The position numbers and the translations under genes are program-made. 60,389 nt of DNA from Paenibacillus sp. yr247 (lineage in GTDB: Bacteria; Bacillota; Bacilli; Paenibacillales; NBRC-103111): positions 1-60,389 of the forward strand of contig NZ_FNIF01000028.1 of the NCBI RefSeq assembly GCF_900103825.1, read 5' to 3'. A model generated the notes under the pieces. The model did not search any database and had not been told where the DNA came from. It worked only from the letters and a program-made list of their open reading frames with translations. How positions within the stretch are numbered: the first letter of the stretch is position 1; every line of letters begins with the position of its first letter. Of the stretch, positions 8,314-19,145 are shown in pieces.

Positions 8314-8331
8314 GAAACAGTCCTCCTTATA

Positions 8332-8769
8332 TTATCCGCGAAGATTCCAGACTTCTGGTAGTTGTGCTTGATGTGGATGCTCTGCTCCACCGTAGACTTT
8401 AAGCTTAGTTTTCAAACTGTCGCCAAGACGGTTCTTAGGAAGCATACCGTGTACGGCAAACTCAATCATGCGATCAGGTTTGCTGTTAAGCAGATCCTGA
8501 GCAGAAGTCACTTTTAAACCACCTTGGTATAAAGAGTGACGGTAGTACATTTTGTTTTGCATTTTCTTACCAGTAAGCTTAATTTGGGAAGCATTGATAA
8601 CAACAACGAAATCGCCAGTATCTACGTGTGGAGTAAACTCCGGTTTGTGCTTACCGCGGATAATGCTAGCAACTTCACTTGCAAGACGGCCAAGTGTTTG
8701 GCCTGCAGCGTCAACAATGTACCATTTACGCTCTACTTCATTTGGCTTAGCCATATATGTGGTGCGCAT
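8332..8769 (-). CDS. rplM: 50S ribosomal protein L13
   Basis: 145 residues. [18 protein letters not shown] and [12 protein letters not shown] are family signatures. An early assembly protein binding the 5' part of 23S rRNA. Start ATG 8769 with GGAGG seven bases upstream. It has its own promoter and structured leader downstream of truA. Confidence 0.98.
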   Translation of the reverse strand: MRTTYMAKPNEVERKWYIVDAAGQTLGRLASEVASIIRGKHKPEFTPHVDTGDFVVVINASQIKLTGKKMQNKMYYRHSLYQGGLKVTSAQDLLNSKPDRMIEFAVHGMLPKNRLGDSLKTKLKVYGGAEHPHQAQLPEVWNLRG

Positions 8770-8842
8770 GCTTAATCCTCCTAAAAATATATCTCAATAC
8801 ATAATTATAGTTGTTTAACTTACATAAGCGATGGATGGTTAA

Positions 8843-8925
8843 TGGCAATTTGTGATCAGGGGCTGTGGGTTAGCCGATCACGAAACGCCAAGTTATATTT
8901 TACACGAAACTAAGAGAACAATCAA
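8843..8925 (-). promoter_or_regulatory. Promoter and L13-leader-like hairpin before rplM
   Basis: Promoter TTGATT (8920-8925), 17 bp, TAAAAT (8897-8902). The transcript begins with a hairpin of stems GTGATC/GATCAC and GGCT/AGCC with a CCT bulge (8852-8881), closed by TGGC/GCCA arms (8843-8890). Its position fits the L13 leader element of Bacillales, by which L13 is thought to repress its own operon. The element name is inferred from position and shape. Confidence 0.65.
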
Positions 8926-8942
8926 GTAGTGTTTTGAGCTTT

Positions 8943-9704
8943 TTAATAGTCAACTTTCCACAACGTTAAACCCATAGCTTCGGCCGTAGGACCTGCCTGA
9001 CCTCGGTCTCTAGCTTCAAGAATTCGCTGCATATCGCTGCTAGGTCTCTTACCTTCTCCGATCTGAATCAGCGTTCCCGCAATAATCCTAACCATGTTGT
9101 AAAGGAAGCCATTGCCCGTCACGATTAAACGAATTCGTGCAACCTTTCCCGCCGCCATTACCTCATCGGCTTCCATCTCCATACGAACCTCATAGAGAGT
9201 TCTCACCTTTACTTCCTTATCCGTTCTCACCGTACAAAACGAAGTAAAATCATGCTCTCCTAGCAAGCAAGGGAGCGCCTCTCTCATGGCTTCCACATTC
9301 AAATGCGTAGGATGATGGTATTCAAAGTTGCGGTGAAAGACATCAGGGAAGCGCGCCGAGCGAATCGTATAGCAGTAAGTCTTACGTTTCGCGGCTTTGC
9401 GAGAATGAAAGGAAAGAAGGACTTCTTCCGCGGTATGTGCGACGATATCCTTGGGTAGTCTAGCATTTAGAGCTAAACACCAACGTTCCACTGGTATCTT
9501 AGAATTCGTGGTGAAATTAATAACTTGTGCTTTCGCGTGTACACCAGCATCTGTTCGCCCGGATGAGATAACTTTCACCGACTCACCCGTTAACATAAAA
9601 ACAGCCTGTTCTAAACGGTGTTGAATCGTGTCTGCTTTAGGCTGAATCTGAAAACCTGAATATGCAGTCCCATCATAGCTTATAGTAAAACGTAGATTTC
9701 TCAA
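8943..9704 (-). CDS. truA: tRNA pseudouridine(38-40) synthase TruA
   Basis: 253 residues. SSGRTDAGVHA (about 50-60) contains the catalytic aspartate, and ITGNGFLYNMVRIIAGTL-like sequence near 200 is the second family signature. TruA modifies uridines 38 to 40 in the anticodon arm of many tRNAs. The start is taken as TTG 9704, eight bases after GGAGG; the upstream ATG at 9719 itself overlaps that Shine-Dalgarno sequence. The resulting N-terminus RNLRFTISYDG fits the family. Confidence 0.95.
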   Translation of the reverse strand: MRNLRFTISYDGTAYSGFQIQPKADTIQHRLEQAVFMLTGESVKVISSGRTDAGVHAKAQVINFTTNSKIPVERWCLALNARLPKDIVAHTAEEVLLSFHSRKAAKRKTYCYTIRSARFPDVFHRNFEYHHPTHLNVEAMREALPCLLGEHDFTSFCTVRTDKEVKVRTLYEVRMEMEADEVMAAGKVARIRLIVTGNGFLYNMVRIIAGTLIQIGEGKRPSSDMQRILEARDRGQAGPTAEAMGLTLWKVDY

Positions 9705-9784
9705 GGCTTGTTCCTCCATGAGTCATCCTTCCTATCTAAGTGATTAGCCTTAGCTAAATTCACTTCTAGAGAACGGGCTAAGAC

Positions 9785-9832
9785 TGCAAAAAAAGGGCTT
9801 CACCAGAATCTAGTGATTCCGTCCACCCTTTC
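9785..9832 (-). terminator. Terminator at the end of the alpha operon
   Basis: AAAGGG/CCCTTT outer arms with an internal loop and a GAATC/GATTC inner stem, then TTTTTTT on the minus strand, just after the rplQ stop. It closes the S10-spc-alpha run. The internal loop lowers the expected strength. Confidence 0.7.
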
Positions 9833-9842
9833 CCATCCGTCT

Positions 9843-10208
9843 TTATGCGCGATCTACTAGCTCTAGGTAAACCATTGGTGCTGCGTCACCGCGGCGTGGC
9901 CCCAGTTTAAGGATACGTGTGTATCCACCTGGACGCTCGGAGTAACGAGTAGCCAATTCAGAGAACAGCTTTTGAATCGCATCTTGATTCTCATCTGCAG
10001 CTTCTCTACGAACAAAAGCAGCAACCTGACGGCGTGCATGAAGATCTCCGCGTTTCGCAAGAGTGATTAACTTCTCAGCGATGGAACGAATTTCTTTTGC
10101 TTTTGCTTCTGTAGTTTGAATGCGTTCATGTATGAACAGATCTGTAACCAGATCACGGAATAATGCTTTACGATTACTGGAATCGCGGTTCAACTTCCTG
10201 TAGTTCAT
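9843..10208 (-). CDS. rplQ: 50S ribosomal protein L17
   Basis: 121 residues. [20 protein letters not shown] at the start and [16 protein letters not shown] at the end identify L17, a protein near the peptide exit tunnel. Last gene of the alpha operon, 24 bp after rpoA. Confidence 0.98.
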   Translation of the reverse strand: MNYRKLNRDSSNRKALFRDLVTDLFIHERIQTTEAKAKEIRSIAEKLITLAKRGDLHARRQVAAFVRREAADENQDAIQKLFSELATRYSERPGGYTRILKLGPRRGDAAPMVYLELVDRA

Positions 10209-10232
10209 TGAATTAACCTCCTTCTGACACGA

Positions 10233-11177
10233 TTATTCCTCGGTACGTAGACCCAAACCTAGCTCTTCGAGTTTCTCTTGAACTTCTTCAAGGGATTTGC
10301 GACCTAAGTTCCGAACTTTCATCATGTCTTCTTCTGTTTTGGTAATAAGCTCTTGTACGGTGTTAATCCCTGCACGCTTGAGACAGTTGTAAGAACGAAC
10401 AGATAGATCAAGTTCCTCGATTGTCATCTCCAGAACTTTCTCTTTCTTATCTTCTTCCTTCTCTACCATAATCTCAGCATCCTTCGCTTCATCCGTCAAA
10501 CCGACGAACAAGAGCAAATGTTCTGTTAAGATTTTGGCACCCAAGCTCACTGCTTCTTCTGGTCGAATACTTCCATCGGTCCACACTTCGAGGGTCAACT
10601 TATCATAGTTAGTCACTTGGCCGACGCGAGTATTCTCAATGCTGTAGTTTACTCGAGTAATAGGCGTGTAGATCGAATCAATTGGAATAACACCAATTGG
10701 CTGTTCTTCATGCTTATTTTTGTCCGATTGGACGTAACCGCGACCTCTGCCCGCATGAATCCTCATATGAAGACGCGCATCGGGAGATAAGGTAGCAATA
10801 TGAAGATCCGGATTAAGAATCTCCACATCACTATCACCACGAATATCTGCCGCGGTAATATTACCTTCTCCTTCTGCATCAATTTCAAGCACTTTCTCCT
10901 CGTCGGAGTGAATTTTCAACGAGAGACCTTTTAGATTGAGGATAATTTCCGTTACATCCTCAAGCACGCCGGGAATCGTTGAAAACTCATGCAAAACGCC
11001 ATCGATTTGGACAGAGGTTACAGCTGCCCCTGGTAAAGAGGACAGTAAGATACGACGTAGTGAGTTACCTAAGGTTGTACCATAGCCACGTTCCAACGGC
11101 TCTATGATAAATCTACCATAAGCGCCATCTTCACTTAATGCTACGGTTTCTATTTTTGGCTTTTCGATTTCGATCAT
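10233..11177 (-). CDS. rpoA: DNA-directed RNA polymerase subunit alpha
   Basis: 314 residues. The N-terminal dimerisation domain has the signatures [20 protein letters not shown] and [15 protein letters not shown]; the C-terminal domain (about 245-314) has [16 protein letters not shown] and [11 protein letters not shown], which contact UP elements and activators. The start is ATG 11177 ([10 protein letters not shown]), eight bases after GGAGGG; a longer frame upstream has no family similarity. Between rpsK and rplQ as in all Bacillales. Confidence 0.98.
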   Translation of the reverse strand: MIEIEKPKIETVALSEDGAYGRFIIEPLERGYGTTLGNSLRRILLSSLPGAAVTSVQIDGVLHEFSTIPGVLEDVTEIILNLKGLSLKIHSDEEKVLEIDAEGEGNITAADIRGDSDVEILNPDLHIATLSPDARLHMRIHAGRGRGYVQSDKNKHEEQPIGVIPIDSIYTPITRVNYSIENTRVGQVTNYDKLTLEVWTDGSIRPEEAVSLGAKILTEHLLLFVGLTDEAKDAEIMVEKEEDKKEKVLEMTIEELDLSVRSYNCLKRAGINTVQELITKTEEDMMKVRNLGRKSLEEVQEKLEELGLGLRTEE

Positions 11178-11303
11178 GAAATGTACCCTCCATTCAATAC
11201 GTCGTTTCCCTCTGGATACTTCGCCTGAAAATTTCATAGTATGCCTATCCTTCAAACCATTATTCACGATTTTGGAATAATTATACTACAAAGTGATCCT
11301 GAA

Positions 11304-11699
11304 TTATACGCGACGACGTTTTGGAGGACGGCAGCCATTATGAGGAACCGGAGTCACGTCTTTAATCAGGTTTACTTCAAGACCTGCTGCTTGCAAAGAG
11401 CGGATTGCTGCTTCGCGGCCAGCGCCTGGTCCTTTAACCATAACTTCAACAGTTTTCAAGCCATGCTCCATAGCTGCTTTAGCTGCTTTTTCAGCTGCCA
11501 TTTGCGCTGCAAATGGTGTGCTTTTACGGGAACCTTTGAATCCAAGGTTTCCTGAACTTGCCCAGGAAATTGCGTTACCATGAGGATCCGTGATCGTTAC
11601 GATCGTGTTGTTAAACGTTGAACGGATGTGTGCTACTCCGGTCTCAATATTTTTACGGTCACGACGTTTCGTACGGACTACTTTTTTAGGTTTTGCCAT
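11304..11699 (-). CDS. rpsK: 30S ribosomal protein S11
   Basis: 131 residues. [20 protein letters not shown] sequence ([13 protein letters not shown]) and the conserved C-terminus [18 protein letters not shown] are intact. A platform protein of the small subunit, 18 bp after rpsM. Confidence 0.98.
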   Translation of the reverse strand: MAKPKKVVRTKRRDRKNIETGVAHIRSTFNNTIVTITDPHGNAISWASSGNLGFKGSRKSTPFAAQMAAEKAAKAAMEHGLKTVEVMVKGPGAGREAAIRSLQAAGLEVNLIKDVTPVPHNGCRPPKRRRV

Positions 11700-11717
11700 T
11701 AGGTCTAACCCCCTTTA

Positions 11718-12086
11718 TTATTTCTTCTTATTAGCTACCGTACGACGAGGACCTTTACGTGTACGAGCATTTGTTTTAGTACGTTGTCCACGAACAGGAA
11801 GACCACGGCGGTGACGAAGACCACGGTAGGATCCGATTTCGATTAGACGTTTGATGTTTAGGGAAATTTCACGGCGAAGATCGCCTTCTACTTTAAGGGT
11901 TTTGTCAATTACATCACGGATCTTGCTCACTTCATCTTCTGTCAAGTCGCGAACGCGAGTACTAGCGTCGATACCTGTGGAAGCGATGATTTTCTGAGCA
12001 GTTGTAGTGCCGATACCGAAAATGTAAGTCAACGCGATTACTACTCGTTTGTCACGAGGTAAGTCAACTCCAGCTAAACGTGCCAT
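11718..12086 (-). CDS. rpsM: 30S ribosomal protein S13
   Basis: 122 residues. [15 protein letters not shown] and the C-terminal [19 protein letters not shown] are hallmarks. Located in the head of the 30S subunit and contacting L5 and P-site tRNA. It follows rpmJ by 19 bp. Confidence 0.98.
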   Translation of the reverse strand: MARLAGVDLPRDKRVVIALTYIFGIGTTTAQKIIASTGIDASTRVRDLTEDEVSKIRDVIDKTLKVEGDLRREISLNIKRLIEIGSYRGLRHRRGLPVRGQRTKTNARTRKGPRRTVANKKK

Positions 12087-12105
12087 CTACAGATTGCACC
12101 TCCTT

Positions 12106-12231
<126 letters not shown>

Positions 12232-12235
12232 TTAA

Positions 12236-12312
12236 AGATTTCTTCAAGAAATCTTGCATCGTAAGCACCATGTTGCGTTTTCGTTAGAAAACTTGCTTCG
12301 TAAGCATACGCC
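12236..12312 (+). repeat. Two copies of a hairpin-bearing intergenic repeat (infA-rpmJ spacer)
   Basis: Copy 1 at 12236-12270: arms GATTTCTT/AAGAAATC then TTGCATCGTAAGCACC. Copy 2 at 12275-12312: arms GTTTTC/GAAAAC-like then TTGCTTCGTAAGCATACG. Related copies occur at 17280, 19519, 40467, 44254, 49786 and 60238. They lie between genes only. In the infA-rpmJ message they are read as the complementary strand. Confidence 0.65.
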
Positions 12313-12344
12313 TTGAGAGAGTAACTTACATGTAAGCCGAACAT

Positions 12345-12563
12345 TTATTTAAAACGGTAGGTTATACGGCCTCTCGTTAAATCATAAGGCGATAATTCTA
12401 CGGTAACCTTATCTCCAGGCAAAATGCGGATAAAGTGCATTCTGATTTTACCGGATACATGGGCTAGGATTTTATGACCATTTTCCAATTCAACCTTAAA
12501 CATTGCATTCGGAAGAGGTTCAATCACTGTACCTTCTACTTCAATTACATCTTCTTTGGCCAC
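12345..12563 (-). CDS. infA: Translation initiation factor IF-1
   Basis: 72 residues, one S1-type RNA-binding barrel: [36 protein letters not shown] and [12 protein letters not shown]-1 occupies the A site of the 30S subunit during initiation. The GTG at 12563 is chosen because it gives the canonical 72-residue protein and lies six to seven bases after GGAGA. The ATG at 12567-12569, which overlaps the preceding stop codon, has no spacing for a binding site. Confidence 0.95.
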   Translation of the reverse strand: MAKEDVIEVEGTVIEPLPNAMFKVELENGHKILAHVSGKIRMHFIRILPGDKVTVELSPYDLTRGRITYRFK

Positions 12564-12565
12564 AG

Positions 12566-12871
12566 TCATTCTCCTTTCTCTTGTGCTTCATCTTGCATAA
12601 GTTCAACGAATTTGGCAATTGCGAAGCGCAACTTTCCATTAGTAACACGACCTGTTTCCCTAATGCTTGACTCCACTTCACTGCTAATCGTTTCTTGTAA
12701 TTGAAGATGATTCAGGTTCTTCTTCTTCGGCTGATCGAACTTGCGATTATCACCGTCTGCAAGCCAGACAAAGCGATGATCGACAATACCAATCACGACC
12801 GCATATTCTCCGGGATCTCTACCGCGAAGCACCTTTACGATTTGACCCACCTTCGGAATCAAACTATCCAC
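12566..12871 (-). CDS. KOW-domain RNA-binding protein, L14e-like (YbzG type)
   Basis: 101 residues. The N-terminal half ([35 protein letters not shown], about 5-42) is a KOW/L14e-type domain. The C-terminal half is helical and charged. The same gene between map and infA in B. subtilis is ybzG; its function is not known to me. RNA or ribosome binding is inferred from the domain and from its place inside the spc operon. It starts 9 bp after map and its stop lies at the infA ribosome binding site, so it is probably translationally coupled to infA. Confidence 0.9.
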   Translation of the reverse strand: MDSLIPKVGQIVKVLRGRDPGEYAVVIGIVDHRFVWLADGDNRKFDQPKKKNLNHLQLQETISSEVESSIRETGRVTNGKLRFAIAKFVELMQDEAQEKGE

Positions 12872-12880
12872 TCATATCAC

Positions 12881-13632
12881 CTACGATCTAGGCAAAGTTA
12901 ATATTTCATAACCGGCAGCCGTTATTGCAATCGTATGTTCAAAATGAGCACACAGCGTACGATCCGCAGTGACTACTGTCCAATCGTCTTCGAGTGTTTG
13001 GACAAATCTTTCGCCAACGACCACCATGGGTTCAATGGCTAGGACCATGCCTGGTTTGAGACGAGGACCTTTGTCAGGCACACCGTAATTCGGAATTTGC
13101 GGTTCTTCGTGAAGATCCGTTCCGATACCGTGACCGACATACTCTATAACCACGGAGAAGCCTGCGTCTTCAATACAAGTTTGGATTGCATGCGACAACG
13201 TGTAGAGTCTAGCATCCGGTTTAGCTTCTGCTATGCCTCGATACAGTGATTGTTCTGTCACGGCTAACAAACGTTTGGCCGTTTCAGAAATTTCACCGAC
13301 AGGATAAGTCCAAGCAGAATCTCCATGATAACCTTTATACTGAGCACCAATATCTATACTGATAATATCGCCCTCAGCCAGCTTTCTTGGACCAGGAATA
13401 CCATGAACTAATTCTTCGTTGACTGAAGCACATATGCTTCCAGGAAAACCGTTATAGCCTTTGAAAGATGGAATCGCTCCCTGACTGCGAATGAATTCCT
13501 CTGCGATCTGATCAAGTTCTTTCGTTGTAATGTTCGGACGAATCGCCCTTGCCAATAAGCGGTGCGTTTCGGCTACGATACGACCAGCTTCTCGCATTAG
13601 GTCCAGTTCAACCTCGGACTTACAAATGATCA

Positions 13633-13633
<1 letters not shown>
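12881..13633 (-). CDS. map: Type I methionine aminopeptidase
   Basis: 250 residues of the pita-bread fold. The metal ligands can be followed: D in [17 protein letters not shown] in [14 protein letters not shown] in AIEPMVV and E in FEHTIAIT. It removes the initiator methionine from new proteins at the ribosome exit. Its ATG shares one base with the adk stop codon (TAATG), which indicates translational coupling. Confidence 0.97.
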
Positions 13634-14310
<677 letters not shown>

Positions 14311-14368
14311 TTACGAACAGCACAATAGGTGCCGATGTCGCAGAACTTGCCCCATCAGAACCTATTAG

Positions 14369-15673
14369 CTATTTATTGATGAAACCTTTGTAATGCCGCT
14401 TAATCAATTGGCTCTCGATCTGTTTCATCGTCTCAAGACCAACGCCTACTACGATAAGTAAAGATGTACCACCAATCCGAACCGAACTAGGCAAACCTGC
14501 AAGTCCGCCAAATAACATTGGAAGAATCGAGATTGCTGAAAGAAACAGAGCTCCAGAAAGAGTAATTCTAGTCATTACGCGAGTCAGATAAACAGAAGTT
14601 GTTTTACCAGGTCTAATCCCCGGTATGTACCCGCCATTTTTCTTCATCTGATCAGCCATTTGAACTGGATTAATTTGAACGAAGGTATAAAAGTATGTGA
14701 ATCCAATAATCAGCAGTACGTATAGTACAATCGCTAATGGTGCAGTTTGGTTAATACTTAAATTGTTAATAATCCATTCTGCAACTACATTCCCTCTCCA
14801 GTAACTTGCAATGGTAGGAGGAAACATCAATAACGATAGTGCAAAGATTACAGGGATAACGCCAGCCGCATTCACTTTAAGAGGAATGTGAGTGGTTTGA
14901 CCACCATACATTTTACGACCAACTACGCGTTTGGCATATTGTACAGGTATCTTACGAACACCTTGTTGAACAAATATGACGCCGGCAATAATCAGTATAA
15001 CAACTAAAGCAATAATGATAAGTTTCACGATATTCAGGAACAAAGCTCCTTCGGTCGCAAACAGTGATTTGTAGATTTGCTGAATGCTTGTAGGAATCGC
15101 CGCGACGATACCTGCAAAGATGATAATGGAAATACCGTTGCCAATCCCATATTCCGTGATTTGCTCACCGAGCCACATCAAGAAAGCTGTACCAGCAGTC
15201 AGTACGATAGCGATTAAAGCAAAAGTTGTGAAACCTGCATCAATCACGAGTCCGCTATAAAGGCGGTTAAACCCAATTGAAAGACCAAAGGCTTGAATCA
15301 CACCAAGAACAATCGTACCGTATCGAGTAACTTGTGTCATCTTCTTTCTTCCGACATCACCTTCTTTTGCCCATTGCGCAAAGCGCGGGACTACATCCAT
15401 GGACAAAAGCTGAACGATGATAGAAGCTGTGATGTAAGGCATAATTCCCATCGCGAAGATGGAGAACTGGAATAGCGCACCGCCGGAAAACGTGTTAAGC
15501 AAACCAAAGACATCGCTCTGATTCGCTTGGTCTTGAAGTTTCAGAACATCTGTATTAATGTTAGGCACCGGAATGAAGGCACCTAAGCGGTAGACGATAA
15601 GCAAGATGAGCGTAAATAAAATTCTTCTGCGTAAATCTTCTACCTTGAAGATGTTGGCTATGGTATTAAACAT
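14369..15673 (-). CDS. secY: Protein translocase subunit SecY
   Basis: 434 residues with ten membrane helices. Signatures: RILFTLILLIVYRLGAFIPVP at the first helix, GIMPYITASIIVQLL (plug side) and GYIPGIRPGKTTSVYL in the last large cytoplasmic loop that meets SecA and the ribosome. It forms the export channel with SecE (also in this window) and SecG. Its ATG overlaps the rplO stop by one base. Confidence 0.98.
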   Translation of the reverse strand: MFNTIANIFKVEDLRRRILFTLILLIVYRLGAFIPVPNINTDVLKLQDQANQSDVFGLLNTFSGGALFQFSIFAMGIMPYITASIIVQLLSMDVVPRFAQWAKEGDVGRKKMTQVTRYGTIVLGVIQAFGLSIGFNRLYSGLVIDAGFTTFALIAIVLTAGTAFLMWLGEQITEYGIGNGISIIIFAGIVAAIPTSIQQIYKSLFATEGALFLNIVKLIIIALVVILIIAGVIFVQQGVRKIPVQYAKRVVGRKMYGGQTTHIPLKVNAAGVIPVIFALSLLMFPPTIASYWRGNVVAEWIINNLSINQTAPLAIVLYVLLIIGFTYFYTFVQINPVQMADQMKKNGGYIPGIRPGKTTSVYLTRVMTRITLSGALFLSAISILPMLFGGLAGLPSSVRIGGTSLLIVVGVGLETMKQIESQLIKRHYKGFINK

Positions 15674-16113
15674 TAAATCACCTCGGTTTGACCGCCGGCA
15701 GCTTGGATTTTCTCAATCGCTGATTGAGAGAACTTATTCGCTTTAACGGTTAATTTTACTGTGATTTCACCGTTTCCTAAAATCTTGATACCATCTTTAG
15801 GAGCCTTAACAATACCATTCTCCATTAAAACTTGCGGAGTAACTTCTGTACCAGCTGCGAAATTGTTCAAATCTTCAAGATTCACGATTGCATACTCCGT
15901 ACGGAAACGGTTCGTGAAACCACGTTTAGGTAAACGACGGTATAACGGGTTTTGTCCACCCTCGAAACCAGGACGAACGCCTCCACCGGAACGTGCGTTT
16001 TGACCTTTATGTCCGCGAGTTGATGTTTTACCCATGCCGCTACTTGTACCACGGCCAACACGTTTACGAGTGTGACGAGAACCAGTAGCAGAACTTAGCT
16101 CATGTAACTTCAT
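15673..16113 (-). CDS. rplO: 50S ribosomal protein L15
   Basis: 146 residues. [22 protein letters not shown] and [23 protein letters not shown] are the family marks. The glycine-rich N-terminal arm penetrates 23S rRNA. 35 bp after rpmD. Confidence 0.98.
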   Translation of the reverse strand: MKLHELSSATGSRHTRKRVGRGTSSGMGKTSTRGHKGQNARSGGGVRPGFEGGQNPLYRRLPKRGFTNRFRTEYAIVNLEDLNNFAAGTEVTPQVLMENGIVKAPKDGIKILGNGEITVKLTVKANKFSQSAIEKIQAAGGQTEVI

Positions 16114-16148
16114 CGTTGCACACCTCCTCTAGATCTTAATATCTTGCA

Positions 16149-16337
16149 CTATGCTTCGATTTCTTTAACTTCTACCAAATGGCTCACTTGATTAACCATG
16201 CCTCTGATTGCAGCATTATCTTGATGAAGAACAGTTTGGTGCAGCTTGCGCAGACCAAGTGTTTTCACAGTAACGCGTTGCGTTTCAGGACGGCCAATCA
16301 GGCTGCGTTTTAGGGTAATTTGTAATTGTTTCGCCAT
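16149..16337 (-). CDS. rpmD: 50S ribosomal protein L30
   Basis: 62 residues: [31 protein letters not shown] is the single conserved domain, in the short bacterial form. It is missing from some bacteria, so its presence here is informative. 11 bp after rpsE. Confidence 0.97.
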   Translation of the reverse strand: MAKQLQITLKRSLIGRPETQRVTVKTLGLRKLHQTVLHQDNAAIRGMVNQVSHLVEVKEIEA

Positions 16338-16348
16338 GTTTACCCCTC

Positions 16349-16846
16349 CTAACCTAATAGCTCTTGAACAGTTTTACCGCGAAGCTTAGCAACTTCTTCC
16401 GCTTTTTTCAAGCGGCTCAAGCCTTCAAGCGTTGCGTTAACCATGTTCATGGAGTTCGATGAACCCAGGGATTTTGTTAAGATATCGCCGATACCAGCAA
16501 GTTCAAGAACTGCACGAACTGGTCCGCCTGCGATAACTCCTGTACCTTGGGAAGCTGGTTTTAACAGAACGCGTCCTGCACCAAACTTACCTGTTACGAG
16601 GTGAGGAATCGAAGTGCCTACGATAGGAACATGAATCAAGTTCTTTTTCGCATCTTCAATACCTTTGCGGATTGCATCAGGAACTTCGGAAGCTTTACCG
16701 ATTCCTGCGCCAACCCAGCCATTGCCATCGCCAACGACAACAAGTGCGCTGAAGCTGAAACGACGTCCGCCTTTTACTACTTTAGCTACGCGATTAATAT
16801 TAACAACTTTTTCTGTTAGCTCTAAAGTATTAGGATCTACACGCAA
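16349..16846 (-). CDS. rpsE: 30S ribosomal protein S5
   Basis: 165 residues: [24 protein letters not shown] dsRNA-binding part, then the C-terminal domain [19 protein letters not shown]5 shapes the decoding site and mRNA entry. The TTG at 16846 is chosen: GGAGG lies eight bases upstream and [13 protein letters not shown] is the expected N-terminus. A longer ATG start would overlap rplR and lacks a binding site. Confidence 0.96.
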   Translation of the reverse strand: MRVDPNTLELTEKVVNINRVAKVVKGGRRFSFSALVVVGDGNGWVGAGIGKASEVPDAIRKGIEDAKKNLIHVPIVGTSIPHLVTGKFGAGRVLLKPASQGTGVIAGGPVRAVLELAGIGDILTKSLGSSNSMNMVNATLEGLSRLKKAEEVAKLRGKTVQELLG

Positions 16847-16874
16847 GTCTTTTACCTCCTTATATATGTTTTGC

Positions 16875-17243
16875 CTAGAATTCAAGTCCAGCTTCACGAG
16901 CTGCGTCAGCTAATGCTTGAACGCGTCCATGATAAAGGTAGCCACCACGGTCAAATACCACTTTGTCCAAACCTTTTTCTTTCGCGCGTTGAGCGATTAA
17001 TGCGCCAACTTTACGAGCAGCTTCAACGTTACCGCCGTTACCGATATCACTTTTCAACTCTTTATCTTGTGTCGATGCAGCAACGATTGTAACACCAGTT
17101 GTATCATCGATAAGTTGAGCATACATGTGCTTGGAAGAACGGAAAATGTTTAAGCGCGGACGAACTGTTGTACCTTCGATTTTCTTACGAACGCGAAGGT
17201 GTCTTTTCAAACGTGCTTTGTTTTTATCGCCTTTAGTAATCAT
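16875..17243 (-). CDS. rplR: 50S ribosomal protein L18
   Basis: 122 residues. [35 protein letters not shown] and [21 protein letters not shown] identify L18, which brings 5S rRNA into the large subunit together with L5. It is preceded by a 101 bp spacer holding a hairpin repeat. Confidence 0.98.
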   Translation of the reverse strand: MITKGDKNKARLKRHLRVRKKIEGTTVRPRLNIFRSSKHMYAQLIDDTTGVTIVAASTQDKELKSDIGNGGNVEAARKVGALIAQRAKEKGLDKVVFDRGGYLYHGRVQALADAAREAGLEF

Positions 17244-17279
17244 CTATACTTACACTCCTTTCATCATCTTATGATGCGA

Positions 17280-17317
17280 GGCTTATGCTTACGTAGCAAG
17301 TTTTCTTGCGAAAACTC
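17280..17317 (-). repeat. Hairpin-bearing intergenic repeat copy (rplF-rplR spacer)
   Basis: On the minus strand: GAGTTTTC, loop GCAA, GAAAAC, then TTGCTACGTAAGCATAAGCC. It matches the second copy at 12275-12312 closely, but in the opposite orientation. Confidence 0.65.
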
Positions 17318-17344
17318 TTAGCTATTACCCGCGATCTATCGATC

Positions 17345-17887
17345 TTACTTCTTCTTACCAGCTTTACCTTCTTTACGAAGAATGCGCTCGCCTTCATACT
17401 TGATACCTTTACCTTTATACGGTTCTGGCTCACGTACGGAACGAACTTTAGCTGCCATAGCGCCAACTAATTCTTTATCAATACCTTTAACGATAATCTT
17501 CGTGTTCGTTGGAACATCGAATTCGATACCATTTTCAGGGTTGATTTCAACAGGATGGGAGTAACCCACGTTGAGAACTAATTTGTCTCCGCTTTTGTTT
17601 GCACGGTAACCTACGCCTACTAGATCCAAAGATTTCGTGAAGCCTTCCGTTACGCCACTTACCATGTTGGCAACAACACTACGTGTTGTACCATGCAGGG
17701 AACGATGGAGCTTGTTATCGGAAGGACGCTCAACGGAAATCTCGTTTTCTAGAACATTTACTTTCATATCTTTATGAAGTTCACGGGACAAAGAACCTTT
17801 AGGGCCTTTAACCGTGATTTGAGTATTGTCTAGTGTTACATTTACACCACTTGGAATGGTGATTGGCTTACGACCAATACGAGACAT
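17345..17887 (-). CDS. rplF: 50S ribosomal protein L6
   Basis: 180 residues, two repeated domains: [15 protein letters not shown] at the start, and the C-terminal [23 protein letters not shown]. It lies near the factor-binding site. Start ATG 17887 with GGAGG seven bases upstream; the extra six codons in the open frame cover that binding site. Confidence 0.98.
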   Translation of the reverse strand: MSRIGRKPITIPSGVNVTLDNTQITVKGPKGSLSRELHKDMKVNVLENEISVERPSDNKLHRSLHGTTRSVVANMVSGVTEGFTKSLDLVGVGYRANKSGDKLVLNVGYSHPVEINPENGIEFDVPTNTKIIVKGIDKELVGAMAAKVRSVREPEPYKGKGIKYEGERILRKEGKAGKKK

Positions 17888-17916
17888 GTTTGCACCTCCA
17901 TTCAATTACAATTGTA

Positions 17917-18315
17917 TTACCAAACGTAGCAGATAACCTCTCCGCCAGCTTTGGATTGACGAGCATCTTTATCCGTCATAACTCCTTTAGATGTGGAGAT
18001 GATGGCAATCCCTAATCCGCCCAGTACACGAGGGATTTCTTGTGATTTAGTGTAAACGCGTAGACCTGGTTTGCTAATTCTTTTCAAACCGGAGATAACA
18101 CGCTCATTGTTTGAACCGTATTTCAGGAACAAACGAATGATACCTTGTTTGCTATCTTCTACGTATTCAGCGTCACGGATAAATCCTTCTTTTTTAAGGA
18201 TTTCAGCGATTTCCCTTTTCACTTTAGATGCAGGAATTTCAACTGTTTCATGACGTACGATATTCGCATTACGAATGCGAGTTAGCATATCTGCAATTGG
18301 ATCTGACATGACCAT
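17917..18315 (-). CDS. rpsH: 30S ribosomal protein S8
   Basis: 132 residues. [28 protein letters not shown] and the C-terminal [27 protein letters not shown] are the S8 signatures. It binds the central domain of 16S rRNA. Start ATG 18315, eight bases after GGAGG; a much longer frame is open upstream but overlaps rpsN in another frame. Confidence 0.97.
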   Translation of the reverse strand: MVMSDPIADMLTRIRNANIVRHETVEIPASKVKREIAEILKKEGFIRDAEYVEDSKQGIIRLFLKYGSNNERVISGLKRISKPGLRVYTKSQEIPRVLGGLGIAIISTSKGVMTDKDARQSKAGGEVICYVW

Positions 18316-18347
18316 TTGTGTAAACCTCCTTCCCGAAAATAGGGTGA

Positions 18348-18533
18348 TTACCAGCTTGCTTTTTTCACGCCTGGAATCTGACCTTTGTGTGCTAATTCGC
18401 GGAAACAAATCCGACAAATTTTGAACTTGCGAAGCACTGAATGCGGACGTCCGCAGCGCTCACAACGTGTGTATGCTTGCACTTTAAACTTCGGGGTACG
18501 TTGCTGTTTGACTTTCATCGAAGTTTTTGCCAC
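18348..18533 (-). CDS. rpsN: 30S ribosomal protein S14, zinc-binding type
   Basis: 61 residues, the short form, with two CxxC pairs (RCERCGRPH and [11 protein letters not shown]) that bind zinc. Ends in [11 protein letters not shown] as expected. Located in the head of the 30S subunit. Confidence 0.97.
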   Translation of the reverse strand: MAKTSMKVKQQRTPKFKVQAYTRCERCGRPHSVLRKFKICRICFRELAHKGQIPGVKKASW

Positions 18534-18569
18534 TTAATATAACACCTCCTGATAGGTACGACTGGTAAC

Positions 18570-19112
18570 CTATTTTACGAAAGGCGCTCCGAGTTGTGTT
18601 AAAAGCTCGCGAGCTTCCTCGTCGGACTTAGCCGTTGTAACGATAACAATATCCATACCACGAACTTTATCAACTTTGTCATACTCAATTTCTGGGAAAA
18701 TGAGTTGCTCTTTCAGACCAAGTGTATAGTTTCCACGGCCGTCAAAAGCCTTGTTGGAAATACCACGGAAGTCACGTACACGTGGAAGTGATACGTTGAA
18801 GAGTTTATCCAAGAAATGATACATGCGCTCGCCGCGAAGAGTTACTTTCACGCCGATCGGCATATTTTCACGGAGTTTGAAACCCGCGATAGCTTTTTTG
18901 GATTTTGTTACAACTGGTTTTTGACCAGATATTTTTTGAAGATCTTCTACTGCAGTGTCAAGTACTTTGGAGTTCGATACAGCCTCACCAACACCCATGT
19001 TGATAACGATTTTCTCGACTTTAGGAACTTGCATCACTGTTGTGTAGTTAAACTTTTGAATTAACGCTGGAGTAATTTCGTTCAAATAACGATCTTTCAT
19101 TCTTACTGCCAT
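18570..19112 (-). CDS. rplE: 50S ribosomal protein L5
   Basis: 180 residues. [55 protein letters not shown] and [14 protein letters not shown] are family marks. It binds 5S rRNA and contacts P-site tRNA. It follows rplX by 33 bp. Confidence 0.98.
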   Translation of the reverse strand: MAVRMKDRYLNEITPALIQKFNYTTVMQVPKVEKIVINMGVGEAVSNSKVLDTAVEDLQKISGQKPVVTKSKKAIAGFKLRENMPIGVKVTLRGERMYHFLDKLFNVSLPRVRDFRGISNKAFDGRGNYTLGLKEQLIFPEIEYDKVDKVRGMDIVIVTTAKSDEEARELLTQLGAPFVK

Positions 19113-19145
19113 GACTCATTTGCCTCCTTTCCATGCTTGTTTGTA

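Noticed and set aside
12236..12312. CRISPR array interpretation of the hairpin repeats
   Set aside because: The copies are scattered over the window in both orientations, with no regular spacers and no cas genes.
16847..16897. ATG start of rpsE 17 codons upstream of the chosen TTG
   Set aside because: It would overlap rplR, has no Shine-Dalgarno sequence, and the added residues are not part of S5.
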